Program-made: the position numbers and the translations under genes | Source: JAVVPO01 sp036655715 | GTDB taxonomy: Bacteria > Bacillota > Clostridia > Lachnospirales > Cellulosilyticaceae | Direction: 5' to 3' | NCBI GenBank assembly: GCA_036655715.1 | Contig: JAVVPO010000028.1 | Span: 1-26,577, forward strand | Length of the DNA: 26,577 bases | Shown: positions 6,796 to 15,556 of the stretch, one piece after another | Layout of the letters: each line of letters begins with the position of its first letter | Numbering within the stretch: the stretch's first letter is position 1 | Notes under the pieces: model-generated | Databases searched by the model: none | What the model saw: only the letters and a program-made list of their open reading frames with translations | Told to the model about the DNA's origin: nothing

Positions 6796-8886
6796 TTATT
6801 GATAAACATTTACTTGATTCTTGCCACTTTTCTTTGAACAATAAAGAGCCTCATCTGCGCATTTAACTAGTTCTTCAAAGGAAGCTTTAAGATCCCTGTA
6901 ATGCGTAACCCCTAGACTTATTGAAGTTTGTAATTCTACTTGTTCTCCGCAATCTAATACAAGGTCTTCTACACTCTTTCTAATTTTTTCTGCTACTAAC
7001 TGAGTAGCCTCAAGGGTACTACAAGGTAGTGTAACCAAAAACTCTTCCCCGCCATAGCGACCTACTAAGCCTTCTTCTCTGATACTATTTTTAATAGCAC
7101 AAGCTACTTCTTTAAGTACCTTATCGCCCATAATATGCCCATAGGTATCATTAATCTTCTTAAAATCATCTATATCTATCATAATTAAACAGGTCGTTTC
7201 TTTGCTTGTTTCATAAATCTCTAGACTTCTTTTAATAATCTCTCCCCTATTATAAATTCCAGTTAGGACATCATACGCTGCCCTATACTCTACTTCTTCA
7301 AATAATTGGGTATTTTCTAACGCAATAGCAATATAAGAACCTAGTATTTTCAAAGTATTCAAATCTTTCCTTGTATAGGCTTGTTTTTTGTAAGATTGTA
7401 CACTCATAACCCCTATTACTTTATCTTTTAGTTTAAGCGGAATAAAAAGTGCAGACTGTGGCATATGATTATAAGCCTCCTTCTGATTATCTCTAAGCTT
7501 TTTCGTATAACTTCTGTAATTTGCTACATACTGACTACACTCTTCTTCTATATTATTTAGCAAGATACTTTCTTCATTTTGAATACAATAACTACTAAAA
7601 TCACGTTCTTCAATAGCTATATTTCCCAACTCTATTTTTTTGTTATTGTCTATGCACAAAACACATTTTAATTGCTTCTCTTCTTCATCATATAGACTTA
7701 ACTCAAAAACATCTGTATCTAATATATATTTAATCTCCGTTGAAATAATATCAATGACATCATCTAGATTTAATGTAGCCGTTATCTTCTGACCAATACT
7801 AGATAAATGTTCTATTTGGTTGTAGAGTGTCTTATAAATAATAGCTTCTCTTTCAGCTTTTTTATAATCTAGCCTAGTCATCCATGCTTCACTTTGATTA
7901 TTTGCTATTTCTTCTTTAATCTCTAAGTATTTTTCCATATAAAATAGTGACTTCTTAGACTTCCCTAATACTTTATAAGATTTACCTAGATTAAAATAAA
8001 TCTCTTTTAATTCTCGTCTGGCATGAGCCTTATCAATCTGCTTTTGTGTATTAAGTAATTTTTCTATAGCTTCTAGATAATCTTGTTTACAAATATCTAG
8101 CTTAGCCCATTCAATCATAATACTCACAATGTATTTAGATTGACTATTTTTTCTAGCAAAATTAAGTCCTTCTTCAAAGCTTTTCTTTGCAAGTTCATAG
8201 CTACCTAATTTTGTATAGATTTTCCCTCTTCCCATTAACACTTCAGACAGCTCCATATTATTACTATCTTTCGTTAACTTATACGCTTTTTCTATGTGTT
8301 CTATAGCTTTGTCTCCATTACCTAAACCAAGTTCACTCAGTGCCTCAATAGTGTATTTAGTTGCCCTATCCGCCGTAGCAAGAGGGTAGGCAATTCTGTT
8401 AACTTGGTCTAGCATTTCTTTGCTCTTTGTATACTTCTTTAATTTAACATAAATAATGGCTGTATTAAGAAGCAGGGCCTTCAATGCTTTTTCATTTTGC
8501 TCTTGTTCAGCAAGTTCCATGCCTTTTAGCCCCCATTCAATAGCTAAATCCCATAGCTCTTGTGTTGCATAGTCCGCCATTAAGCCGTTACTTCCAGCTA
8601 TAATACCTTCTGCGTTGCCTAAATCTAAAAATGCTTCATAAGATATCATGTGGCAATCCGTAGCCTTATCAAATTCCATAAGTTCTAAATACGTCCACCC
8701 TAATCTATGCATTACCCAGCCATAAGCGTCCCTTAGTTGCTCTTTTTGTGTAAAATCAGCTACCTCTTCTAGTAAACTTCTTCCTATCTCTAAGTCCAGT
8801 TCATCTACTATTGTTGTAAAGTAATGAATGTATTCTGGATTATCTCTTAGTTTTTTTATATTTTGCTTTAATTCATTTAAGTCCAT
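6796..8886 (-). CDS. TPR-GAF-GGDEF diguanylate cyclase
   Basis: 696 residues, cytosolic, no membrane segment. Residues about 50-335 are tandem TPR repeats (for example AIEHIEKAYKLTKDSNN and ELAKKSFEEGLNFARKN). After a short coiled region, residues about 365-520 are a GAF domain (ISTEIKYILDTDVFELSLYD; SALFIPLKLKDKVIGVMSVQ). Residues about 530-696 are a GGDEF domain: AYDVLTGIYNRGEI, LIMIDIDDFKKINDTYGH, and the active-site signature RYGGEEF (GGEEF at 612-616). The signature is intact, so it should make c-di-GMP from two GTP. The RxxD inhibitory site expected five residues before GGEEF is absent, so classical product feedback is unlikely. TPR and GAF parts probably sense a partner or small ligand. 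Monocistronic, with its own terminator. Confidence 0.9.
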   Translation of the reverse strand: MDLNELKQNIKKLRDNPEYIHYFTTIVDELDLEIGRSLLEEVADFTQKEQLRDAYGWVMHRLGWTYLELMEFDKATDCHMISYEAFLDLGNAEGIIAGSNGLMADYATQELWDLAIEWGLKGMELAEQEQNEKALKALLLNTAIIYVKLKKYTKSKEMLDQVNRIAYPLATADRATKYTIEALSELGLGNGDKAIEHIEKAYKLTKDSNNMELSEVLMGRGKIYTKLGSYELAKKSFEEGLNFARKNSQSKYIVSIMIEWAKLDICKQDYLEAIEKLLNTQKQIDKAHARRELKEIYFNLGKSYKVLGKSKKSLFYMEKYLEIKEEIANNQSEAWMTRLDYKKAEREAIIYKTLYNQIEHLSSIGQKITATLNLDDVIDIISTEIKYILDTDVFELSLYDEEEKQLKCVLCIDNNKKIELGNIAIEERDFSSYCIQNEESILLNNIEEECSQYVANYRSYTKKLRDNQKEAYNHMPQSALFIPLKLKDKVIGVMSVQSYKKQAYTRKDLNTLKILGSYIAIALENTQLFEEVEYRAAYDVLTGIYNRGEIIKRSLEIYETSKETTCLIMIDIDDFKKINDTYGHIMGDKVLKEVACAIKNSIREEGLVGRYGGEEFLVTLPCSTLEATQLVAEKIRKSVEDLVLDCGEQVELQTSISLGVTHYRDLKASFEELVKCADEALYCSKKSGKNQVNVYQ

Positions 8887-9065
8887 GACAACTCCCCCTT
8901 ACCCTTTTATTGTCCTTACTTTACCTTTATATGTCAATGTTATTTATTTGAAATGTTTTTAATTTTTTTATTTTCTTCTTGTTATATTCTTAAACTTACT
9001 TAGTCTTTAATAAATTTTTAAACACTGGCATAAACTAATAGGGTAAAGAAATGAGGTGAATGACT

Positions 9066-10472
9066 ATGAATACTGACCTAGATTACTGCCAATTGCAACC
9101 AGCCCTTAACCTAAGTCGTGAGCTTATTTATAAAGATTATTTAAATAATCTTAACTGTATTTCCATCAATAATTTTCCCTCTTATATTCCGATAAAAAAT
9201 ATTCGTTTTCTGAAAGTCGTCTCTCTTACATGCCCTACCTCTAATAATTTTAATTCTTTTGTTGCAACCCTTTATGCTCTTTGGAGTTTAGATATAACCT
9301 TATGCTATATTTTACAAGTTTCACCTGAGTATACAACGGTTTACTTCGGTGTCTCTCAACAAAAAGAGAGTATACTCGCTCTTAATATCTTAAAGCAAGG
9401 CTTATCAGCTACCTACCCTTCTATCGTTCTAGAAGTTCTTGAAGAAGATGAAGTCTGTAACTTATTAAACCAAAATCTCTTTAACAGCTGTGATTTAACA
9501 GCTATTTCCTCTGCTACACTTATTCCTACTATTCCCTCTACGATAACTTGTAGCGCTCCCTTACTTACCCCATTCTTGGAGTCTATGAAAGGATCCTCTT
9601 ATACACTAGTTCTTTTAGCTTCAAGCATGAGCCACTGCACTTACCAATGCCTCTATGAAGAAAAATTACAAACACTCTATAATACACTTTTCCCATTTAG
9701 AGAAGTAACCTATGCCCACCATCATCACAATACCAATTCATGTACTGATGGCACTTCTTGTAGTCAAACTGAGAATCAAACAACTTCAGAGTCTCAGTCT
9801 AAAGAAGCCAACTCTACAGAAAATTCAACGTGTTCTACCTCACAAAGTCTAACCCTTGCTTATGATATCACTACAAAAGTAAAACCTACACAAGTCTCTA
9901 CCAAAAATAATTCTCAAGGTCATACAGACACTTCTAGATGTACTGACTCAGATTCCTGCTCCAATCAAAATACTCGCGTAGAGGGTTGTACTCAAAGTAA
10001 AATACATACCTCTCTTGATATCCAGACAACAAATTATAGATATCAAGATATTAAAGTCACAACAGTGCTTGCCCAAATAGAACGCTTACTTACTAGATAT
10101 ACACAAACTTCTAATCTGCCTATCTTTAATTTCAACACTTACTTTTTATCCAAATCTCCAGCTACGTGCATACAATCTTCTGCTAACTATATTAATCTGC
10201 TTGAATACAAAACAGCTCCCCTTTACCCTAGTTTTATGAATACTTGGCTTATAGAAAATCCTTCTTTTAACTGTTTACTCTCCTCTCTTAGCCAAGTTCA
10301 GCCCCCTACCTTCTATAAGAATAAAGTGTTAAATTGTATTACTCCAGCCTTGCCTATCACATCTTTAGAATTAAATGCTTTACTTACTCCACCACCTCTT
10401 TCTAATATTAATCTAAATCCTGATTATGCCGAAAATATAAATAAGTCTATTCTTTCAACTATTAATACCTAA
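9066..10472 (+). CDS. Ser/Thr/Cys-rich protein like the N-terminal part of a HerA-type ATP-binding family, without ATPase
   Basis: 468 residues from ATG 9066, seven nt after GAGGTG (an ATG at 9060 touches that site). From memory of family patterns, residues about 45-135 (IRFLKVVSLTC; LYALWSLDITLCYIL; TTVYFGVSQQKESILALNIL) and about 170-215 (SSYTLVLLASSMS; LQTLYNTLFPFREVTY) match the N-terminal region of long clostridial proteins that end in a HerA/DUF87 ATPase. In those a Ser/Thr/Gly-rich linker follows; here residues 218-221 are HHHH and about 222-320 form a Ser/Thr/Asn/Cys-rich low-complexity linker. A last block (about 325-440, LAQIERLLTRY, NYINLLEY) fits the segment that normally precedes the ATPase. 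No Walker motif exists and the gene stops there. Cys is unusually common (18). No signal peptide. A CATA-type -10 (CATAAACT, 9028-9035) could suggest a sporulation sigma factor; this is weak. Confidence 0.5.
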   Translation: MNTDLDYCQLQPALNLSRELIYKDYLNNLNCISINNFPSYIPIKNIRFLKVVSLTCPTSNNFNSFVATLYALWSLDITLCYILQVSPEYTTVYFGVSQQKESILALNILKQGLSATYPSIVLEVLEEDEVCNLLNQNLFNSCDLTAISSATLIPTIPSTITCSAPLLTPFLESMKGSSYTLVLLASSMSHCTYQCLYEEKLQTLYNTLFPFREVTYAHHHHNTNSCTDGTSCSQTENQTTSESQSKEANSTENSTCSTSQSLTLAYDITTKVKPTQVSTKNNSQGHTDTSRCTDSDSCSNQNTRVEGCTQSKIHTSLDIQTTNYRYQDIKVTTVLAQIERLLTRYTQTSNLPIFNFNTYFLSKSPATCIQSSANYINLLEYKTAPLYPSFMNTWLIENPSFNCLLSSLSQVQPPTFYKNKVLNCITPALPITSLELNALLTPPPLSNINLNPDYAENINKSILSTINT

Positions 10473-10527
10473 CTGTATTTTAAGAGAATAGTCTTATCCA
10501 TTCTAAGAAATAAGGGGGACTTTACAT

Positions 10528-10699
10528 ATGATTAATAGTCTTATTTTCCGAAATTGCCGAAGATGAAGAAGGTCTTGTCATTACAATCATTAAGCCAGGA
10601 AGTTTATTTGATGAAAACGCTAAAATTAATAAAAGCTATAATCTCACACAAATAGGTGAAACTATAGCTTTTGTCTTATTCTCTAAAAGCATCTCTTAA
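10528..10699 (+). pseudogene. Small ORF interrupted by a one-base frameshift
   Basis: A strong ribosome site (AAGGGGGAC) precedes ATG 10528. That frame reads MINSLIFRN and stops at TGA 10564-10566. Removing one base in the TTTTCC run (about 10543-10548) gives a clean 56-residue protein: SEIAEDEEGLVITIIKPG, then SLFDENAKINKSYNLTQIGE and TIAFVLFSKSIS, ending in TAA at 10697-10699. The second frame has no start codon of its own. No family is recognised. It lies 55 nt after the 468-residue gene on the same strand and may be co-transcribed with it. Its last 24 nt overlap the end of pyrD on the other strand, and the pyr operon terminator lies inside it. It is either a recent pseudogene or a sequencing error. 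Confidence 0.5.
10622..10672 (-). terminator. Terminator of the pyrimidine operon
   Basis: On the minus strand AAAAGCTATA (10672-10663) pairs exactly with TATAGCTTTT (10640-10631), with extra TTCAC/GTGTGA-type pairing in the loop, then ATTAATTTT. It begins 4 nt after the pyrD stop codon. Confidence 0.8.
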
Positions 10700-11587
10700 T
10701 TCTTTTAAAGAACTAAATCCATACTTTTCCATATAACTTATTAATTCATTTTTGATATCTACAGGTGCGGCTGGGTTTGCAAAGGCTGCTGTTCCGATAG
10801 ATACTGCATCTGCCCCTGCTAAGATAAACTCAGCTACGTCTTCTCCTGTCATAATGCCGCCAAGACCTATAATTGGAATATCAACGGCACGTCTTACTTG
10901 GTACACCATACGCACAGCTACTGGTTTAATAGATGGGCCTGAGAACCCGCCCATTTTATTGGCTAAGATAGCTTTTTGCTTGTGTACATCTATTCTCATA
11001 CCAAGTAATGTATTGATAAGAGATACTGCATCTGCCCCTTCTGCTTCTACTGCTTTTGCAATCTCTGTAATATCTGTTACATTTGGTGTGAGTTTGATAA
11101 TGAGTGGCTGTTTTGCCACACGTTTTACCTGTCTTGTAACCTCTGCGGCAAGGCTTGGGTCTGTACCAAATCCAATACCACCCTTTTTCACATTTGGACA
11201 AGAAATATTAACTTCTAGCATATCTATATCTGTATCACCAAGTCTCTCTACGACTTCACAATAATCTTCGATACTTCTACCCGCTACATTTACGATTACT
11301 TTTGTGTCAAATTGTTTAGCAAAAGGTAACTCGTGCTTTATAAAATACTCTATCCCCGGATTTTGAAGCCCAACTGAGTTAAGCATCCCCCCATAAGTCT
11401 CAGCGATACGTGGTGTAGCATTGCCTTCCCAAGGAATGTTTGCTACACCTTTTGTAATCATAGCACCTAGTTCACTAAGGTCATAAAACTCTGAGCTATC
11501 ATGTGCTGAAAATGTTCCTGATGCTGTAGTAATAGGATTTTTAAGTTCTACTCCAGCTATTTTTACGCTTAAATCTATCATTCCCAT
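10676..11587 (-). CDS. pyrD: Dihydroorotate dehydrogenase B, catalytic (FMN) subunit
   Basis: 303 residues, full length for class 1B. It oxidises dihydroorotate to orotate, passing electrons through FMN to the PyrK subunit and then NAD+. Visible motifs: N-terminal NPITTASGTFS; ITKGVANIPWEGNATPRI with the substrate-binding stretch NSVGLQNPG; NISCPNVKKGG with the catalytic Cys130 typical of class 1 enzymes; LIIKLTPNVTD; and the FMN phosphate-binding IPIIGLGGIMTGEDV and GADAVSIGTAAF. It is the last gene of the operon. The ATG overlaps the end of pyrK by 10 nt; a second in-frame ATG two codons on would give a classical ATGA overlap, so the start is uncertain by two residues. A terminator follows directly. 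Confidence 0.97.
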   Translation of the reverse strand: MGMIDLSVKIAGVELKNPITTASGTFSAHDSSEFYDLSELGAMITKGVANIPWEGNATPRIAETYGGMLNSVGLQNPGIEYFIKHELPFAKQFDTKVIVNVAGRSIEDYCEVVERLGDTDIDMLEVNISCPNVKKGGIGFGTDPSLAAEVTRQVKRVAKQPLIIKLTPNVTDITEIAKAVEAEGADAVSLINTLLGMRIDVHKQKAILANKMGGFSGPSIKPVAVRMVYQVRRAVDIPIIGLGGIMTGEDVAEFILAGADAVSIGTAAFANPAAPVDIKNELISYMEKYGFSSLKELRDAFRE

Positions 11588-12342
11588 ACTACCTCGCTTC
11601 CAAAGAATACTGGGCCATCTTTACAAACTTTCTTTTGCTCATAGCCTTTTTCTGATTTATCTTTTATCTTGCATACACAGCCTACACAAGCGCCATATCC
11701 GCATCCCATACGTTCTTCAAGAGAAACTTGAATAGACGTATCCACCGATTCACAGTATGCAGCTAATGCACGTAGCATCGGCTTAGGCCCACAGCTGTAG
11801 TAATGATCCCCTTTGATGCCTTCACTTTTAATAAGTTCTACTACATTGCCTTTGAAACCGTACTTGCCGCTATCAGTAGCTACATAAACTTTCGCACCTG
11901 CTTTTTCAAGTTCTTCTATTAAGAATGGTTCATCTCTAAAGCCAAGTACAGCAATTTTCTCCCCCTCAAGACGCTTAGCAAGTTCCACAAGGGGAGGAAC
12001 TCCAATTCCCCCGCCTACTAGAACATGAGTCTTTACATCTTGAATAGTGTAGCCTTTTCCAAGTGCCGTACTCAATCTAACAATCTCACCTACTTTATAA
12101 GTAGCAAATTCAGCTGTTCCTTCACCGACAACCCCGTAAACAAGTGTAATCCCTGTCTTGCCTATCTCTGAGATACTAATAGGTCTTGGAAGAAGTGTAC
12201 TTTTAGCTCTTGGGTAAAGGTTAACAAATTGACCTACACTTGCACTTTGCGCTACTGTAGCCTCTTCGATTACCATTTTATAAACATCTTTTGATATTTC
12301 ACTATTGGATAATACTATTCCTTCTAGTACTTTTTTACTCAT
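11578..12342 (-). CDS. pyrK: Dihydroorotate dehydrogenase B, electron-transfer subunit
   Basis: 254 residues. It carries FAD and a [2Fe-2S] cluster and links PyrD to NAD+. The FAD-binding part has LLPRPISISEI (RPxS at 53-56); the nucleotide part has VGGGIGVPPLVELAK (about 109-123); the C-terminal cluster motif is ERMGCGYGACVGCVC with Cys214, Cys219 and Cys222, and Cys240 in KKVCKDGPVF. All four ligands are present. The first 8 nt overlap the end of carB (ATGAGTAA), and its own end overlaps pyrD, so PyrK and PyrD are probably made in equal amounts by translational coupling. Having PyrK next to class 1B PyrD is typical of Gram-positive anaerobes. Confidence 0.96.
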   Translation of the reverse strand: MSKKVLEGIVLSNSEISKDVYKMVIEEATVAQSASVGQFVNLYPRAKSTLLPRPISISEIGKTGITLVYGVVGEGTAEFATYKVGEIVRLSTALGKGYTIQDVKTHVLVGGGIGVPPLVELAKRLEGEKIAVLGFRDEPFLIEELEKAGAKVYVATDSGKYGFKGNVVELIKSEGIKGDHYYSCGPKPMLRALAAYCESVDTSIQVSLEERMGCGYGACVGCVCKIKDKSEKGYEQKKVCKDGPVFFGSEVVWE

Positions 12343-15300
12343 TTCTGTTTTCTCCCATATTATAAATGTTAGTTTGATCTACTGTTAAACCACGTACTGC
12401 AATATCTGCCATTGCACCTAATGTGTCTAAAGAAGTAACAATTTGTAATGAAGATTCTATCGCATGTCTACGAATTTTAAATCCATCACGTGAGGAGTCA
12501 TTTCCTTTTGTTGGCGTGTTGACAAGTAAGTTGATTTCACCACTTCTAATAAGGTCAATAATTTCGTCTTTTCCTTCTGAAAGTTTAGCAACCACTCTAG
12601 CTTCAATACCACTTTCTTTTAACTTATTGGCCGTACCTTCTGTTGCCACAAATTTGTAACCAAGTGCTGCAAAACGTTTAGCTATTGCCACAAACTCATC
12701 TTGATCATACTTTTGGATGGTTGCAAAGATAGTTCCCTGACTCGTTGGAAGTTCTTTACCTGCTGCAATAAATCCTTTATATAAGGCTTCTTCTACTGTA
12801 GATCCTACTCCAAGTACTTCTCCTGTTGATTTCATTTCTGGCCCAAGGCTTACTTCTACTCTTGGAAGTTTTTCTGTAGAAAATACTGGTACTTTAACCG
12901 CATAGAAATTCTCTGGTTCTGGATATAAGCCTATTCCATAGCCAAGATCTGTAAGTTTTTCTCCAAGCATCACGCGTGTTGCAAGATCAATGATTGGCAC
13001 ATCTGTTACTTTTGAGATGTATGGCACTGTACGGCTTGAACGTGGGTTTACTTCAATGATATAAAGTTCATTTTTGTATTCAATGTATTGGATATTGATC
13101 ATACCAAGTACTTCAAGCTCATTAGCAATAAGTCTTGTACAGTCAATGATTTTTTCTTTAATACGCTCTGAGATATTTACACTTGGGTAGATAGATGTAC
13201 TATCTCCTGAGTGTATCCCTGCTCTTTCTAAATGCTCCATAATTCCTGGGATTAAGATTTCTTCCCCATCACAAAGTGCATCAACTTCTATTTCACGGCC
13301 CATAAGGTATCTATCAATAAGAATTGGGTTTTCTGGATCACGTTCGAAAGCATTTTTAAGATATCTTTCTAATTGCTCTTCTTCAAAAGTAATTTCCATA
13401 CCTTGGCCACCAAGTACATAAGAAGGTCTTACAAGTACTGGGTATTCAAGATCTATAGCAACTTTTAATCCTTCTTCTATAGACCAAATAGCTTTTCCTT
13501 TTGGACGTTTAATATGAAGTTTTTCTAAGATAGCATCGAATTTCTCTCTATCTTCTGCTGCATCAATTTGCTTTGGCTGCGTACCAAGTACTGGTATATT
13601 CATTTTCTCACAGAATTTAGCAAGTTTAATAGCTGTTTGACCACCAAATTGAAGGATAACTCCTTTTGGTTTTTCTTTTAGGATGATATGGTATACATCT
13701 TCATCTGTAAGTGGCTCAAAGTAAAGTTTATCTGATGTATTAAAGTCTGTACTTACTGTCTCTGGGTTGTTGTTGACAATAATTGTTTCAATGCCACGTT
13801 TTTTAAGTGCCATGATCGCATGTACTGAGCAGTAATCAAATTCAATTCCTTGACCGATTCGAATAGGTCCTGAACCCATTACCATTACTTTTTCTCTATC
13901 TGATACAACAACCTCATCTTCAAAATCATATGTTGAGTAGTAGTATGGTGTTTGCGCTTCAAACTCTCCTCCACATGTATCAACCATTTTGTAGACAGGT
14001 ACAATTTGCCATTTAAAACGTAGTTCACGAATATCATCTTCTGCTACACCGATGAACTCTGCAATAGCTTTATCTGCAAATCCACGCTTTTTAAGCTTTC
14101 TTAAGTACTTAGGTGTTAAATCTTCATAATCCATTTCCTTAAGCTTTTCTTCTTGGTCTACTATCCATTTGAATTTCTCTACGAAGAAAATGTCCATGCC
14201 TGTAATTTTACATACTTGTTCTTTTCTATAATGCATTCTAAGCATAGCTGCTAAGGCAAAAATTCTTTCATCATCTGCTGTGATAACTCTTTCTTTCAGC
14301 TCATCAAGGCTACAGTTTTCAAGTTTTTTATGCTGGAAACTATATTGTCCGATTTCAAGAGAACGAAGGCCTTTAAGGAAAGCACTTTCAAAGTTATTTC
14401 CGATTGCCATGATTTCTCCTGTTGCCATCATCTTTGTACCTAATGTACGTTTTGCCGTGTAGAACTTGTCAAATGGCCATTTGGGTATTTTAACAACTAC
14501 ATAGTCAAGTGTTGGCTCGAAGCAAGCATATGTTTTGCCTGTTACAGAGTTTTCTATTTCATCAAGTCCATATCCAAGAGCAATTTTTGCTGATACTCTA
14601 GCGATTGGATACCCTGTTGCTTTTGAAGCAAGTGCTGATGAACGGCTTACACGAGGGTTAATCTCAATGATTGCATATTCAAAGCTATCTGGGTGAAGCG
14701 CGATTTGTACGTTACAACCCCCTCTGATATCACATGCTGAGATGATATCTAGTGAAGCGCGGCGTAGCATTTGGTACTCTTTGTCTGAAAGTGTTTGAGA
14801 TGGGGCAACTACGATACTATCACCTGTATGGATACCTACTGGATCTATATTTTCCATGTTACATACTGTAATAACTGTGCCATACTGATCACGCATTACT
14901 TCATACTCAATCTCTTTCCATCCTTTTATACATTTTTCAATAAGTACTTGGTGTACACGTGATAAATGAAGTCCACTTGCACAGATTTCGCGAAGTTCTT
15001 CTTCTGTCTCAGCTATACCACCACCTGTACCACCTAGTGTGTAAGCTGGTCTTACTACTACTGGGTAACCGATTTTCCTAGCAAAAGCTACAGAGTCTTC
15101 GACTGACTCTACAATTTCACTTTCAATAACAGGTTGGTTAATACGGTTCATAAGGTCTCTAAACTCTTCACGATCTTCGCCTTCTTTGATTGCAGAGATT
15201 TGTGTACCTATTACTCTTACGCCGTACTTCTCAAGGATGCCTTTATCATGAAGCTCTACTGCTAGGTTAAGAGCTGTTTGCCCACCTACACCTGCTAAGA

Positions 15301-15556
15301 CGCTATCTGGTCTTTCTTTTGCAATAACTTTTTCAAGGAACTCTGCTGTAAGTGGCTCTATATAAATTTTATCTGCGATTTCTTTGTCTGTCATGATTGT
15401 CGCCGGGTTACTGTTAACTAGGACAACTTCAATGCCTTCTTCACGAATAGCTTGACAAGCTTGTGTTCCTGAATAGTCAAACTCTGCTGCTTGTCCGATT
15501 ACGATTGGGCCTGATCCGATTACTAATACTTTTTTTATACTCATGTCTCTTGGCAT
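12335..15556 (-). CDS. carB: Carbamoyl-phosphate synthase large subunit
   Basis: 1073 residues, the usual length. It makes carbamoyl phosphate from bicarbonate, ATP and ammonia channelled from CarA. Two homologous synthetase halves are visible. The first starts KKVLVIGSGPIVIGQAAEFD with RPAYTLGGTGGGIA; the second starts KVMVMGSGPIRIGQGIEFD with RPSYVLGGQGMEI. ATP-grasp metal sites are IIEINPRVSRSSALASKATG and IIEVNPRSSRTVPYISKVT. The last about 130 residues are the MGS-like regulatory domain (FATIQKYDQDEFVAIAKR; NTPTKGNDSSRDGFKIRR), where UMP inhibits in related enzymes. The start overlaps the carA stop by 1 nt (TAATG). Its place in a PyrR-controlled operon marks it as the pyrimidine-dedicated enzyme, if the genome has two. 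Confidence 0.97.
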   Translation of the reverse strand: MPRDMSIKKVLVIGSGPIVIGQAAEFDYSGTQACQAIREEGIEVVLVNSNPATIMTDKEIADKIYIEPLTAEFLEKVIAKERPDSVLAGVGGQTALNLAVELHDKGILEKYGVRVIGTQISAIKEGEDREEFRDLMNRINQPVIESEIVESVEDSVAFARKIGYPVVVRPAYTLGGTGGGIAETEEELREICASGLHLSRVHQVLIEKCIKGWKEIEYEVMRDQYGTVITVCNMENIDPVGIHTGDSIVVAPSQTLSDKEYQMLRRASLDIISACDIRGGCNVQIALHPDSFEYAIIEINPRVSRSSALASKATGYPIARVSAKIALGYGLDEIENSVTGKTYACFEPTLDYVVVKIPKWPFDKFYTAKRTLGTKMMATGEIMAIGNNFESAFLKGLRSLEIGQYSFQHKKLENCSLDELKERVITADDERIFALAAMLRMHYRKEQVCKITGMDIFFVEKFKWIVDQEEKLKEMDYEDLTPKYLRKLKKRGFADKAIAEFIGVAEDDIRELRFKWQIVPVYKMVDTCGGEFEAQTPYYYSTYDFEDEVVVSDREKVMVMGSGPIRIGQGIEFDYCSVHAIMALKKRGIETIIVNNNPETVSTDFNTSDKLYFEPLTDEDVYHIILKEKPKGVILQFGGQTAIKLAKFCEKMNIPVLGTQPKQIDAAEDREKFDAILEKLHIKRPKGKAIWSIEEGLKVAIDLEYPVLVRPSYVLGGQGMEITFEEEQLERYLKNAFERDPENPILIDRYLMGREIEVDALCDGEEILIPGIMEHLERAGIHSGDSTSIYPSVNISERIKEKIIDCTRLIANELEVLGMINIQYIEYKNELYIIEVNPRSSRTVPYISKVTDVPIIDLATRVMLGEKLTDLGYGIGLYPEPENFYAVKVPVFSTEKLPRVEVSLGPEMKSTGEVLGVGSTVEEALYKGFIAAGKELPTSQGTIFATIQKYDQDEFVAIAKRFAALGYKFVATEGTANKLKESGIEARVVAKLSEGKDEIIDLIRSGEINLLVNTPTKGNDSSRDGFKIRRHAIESSLQIVTSLDTLGAMADIAVRGLTVDQTNIYNMGENRNE

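Noticed and set aside
9717..9728. HHHH run in the 468-residue protein, considered as a tag or cloning artefact
   Set aside because: It is encoded by mixed CAC/CAT codons within an otherwise natural His/Asn/Ser-rich linker, with no vector-like sequence around it.
10752..11264. Long plus-strand frame (170 codons) inside pyrD
   Set aside because: It is the antisense shadow of a fully conserved pyrD; it has no ribosome site and a repetitive Ile/Ser/Ala-rich composition.
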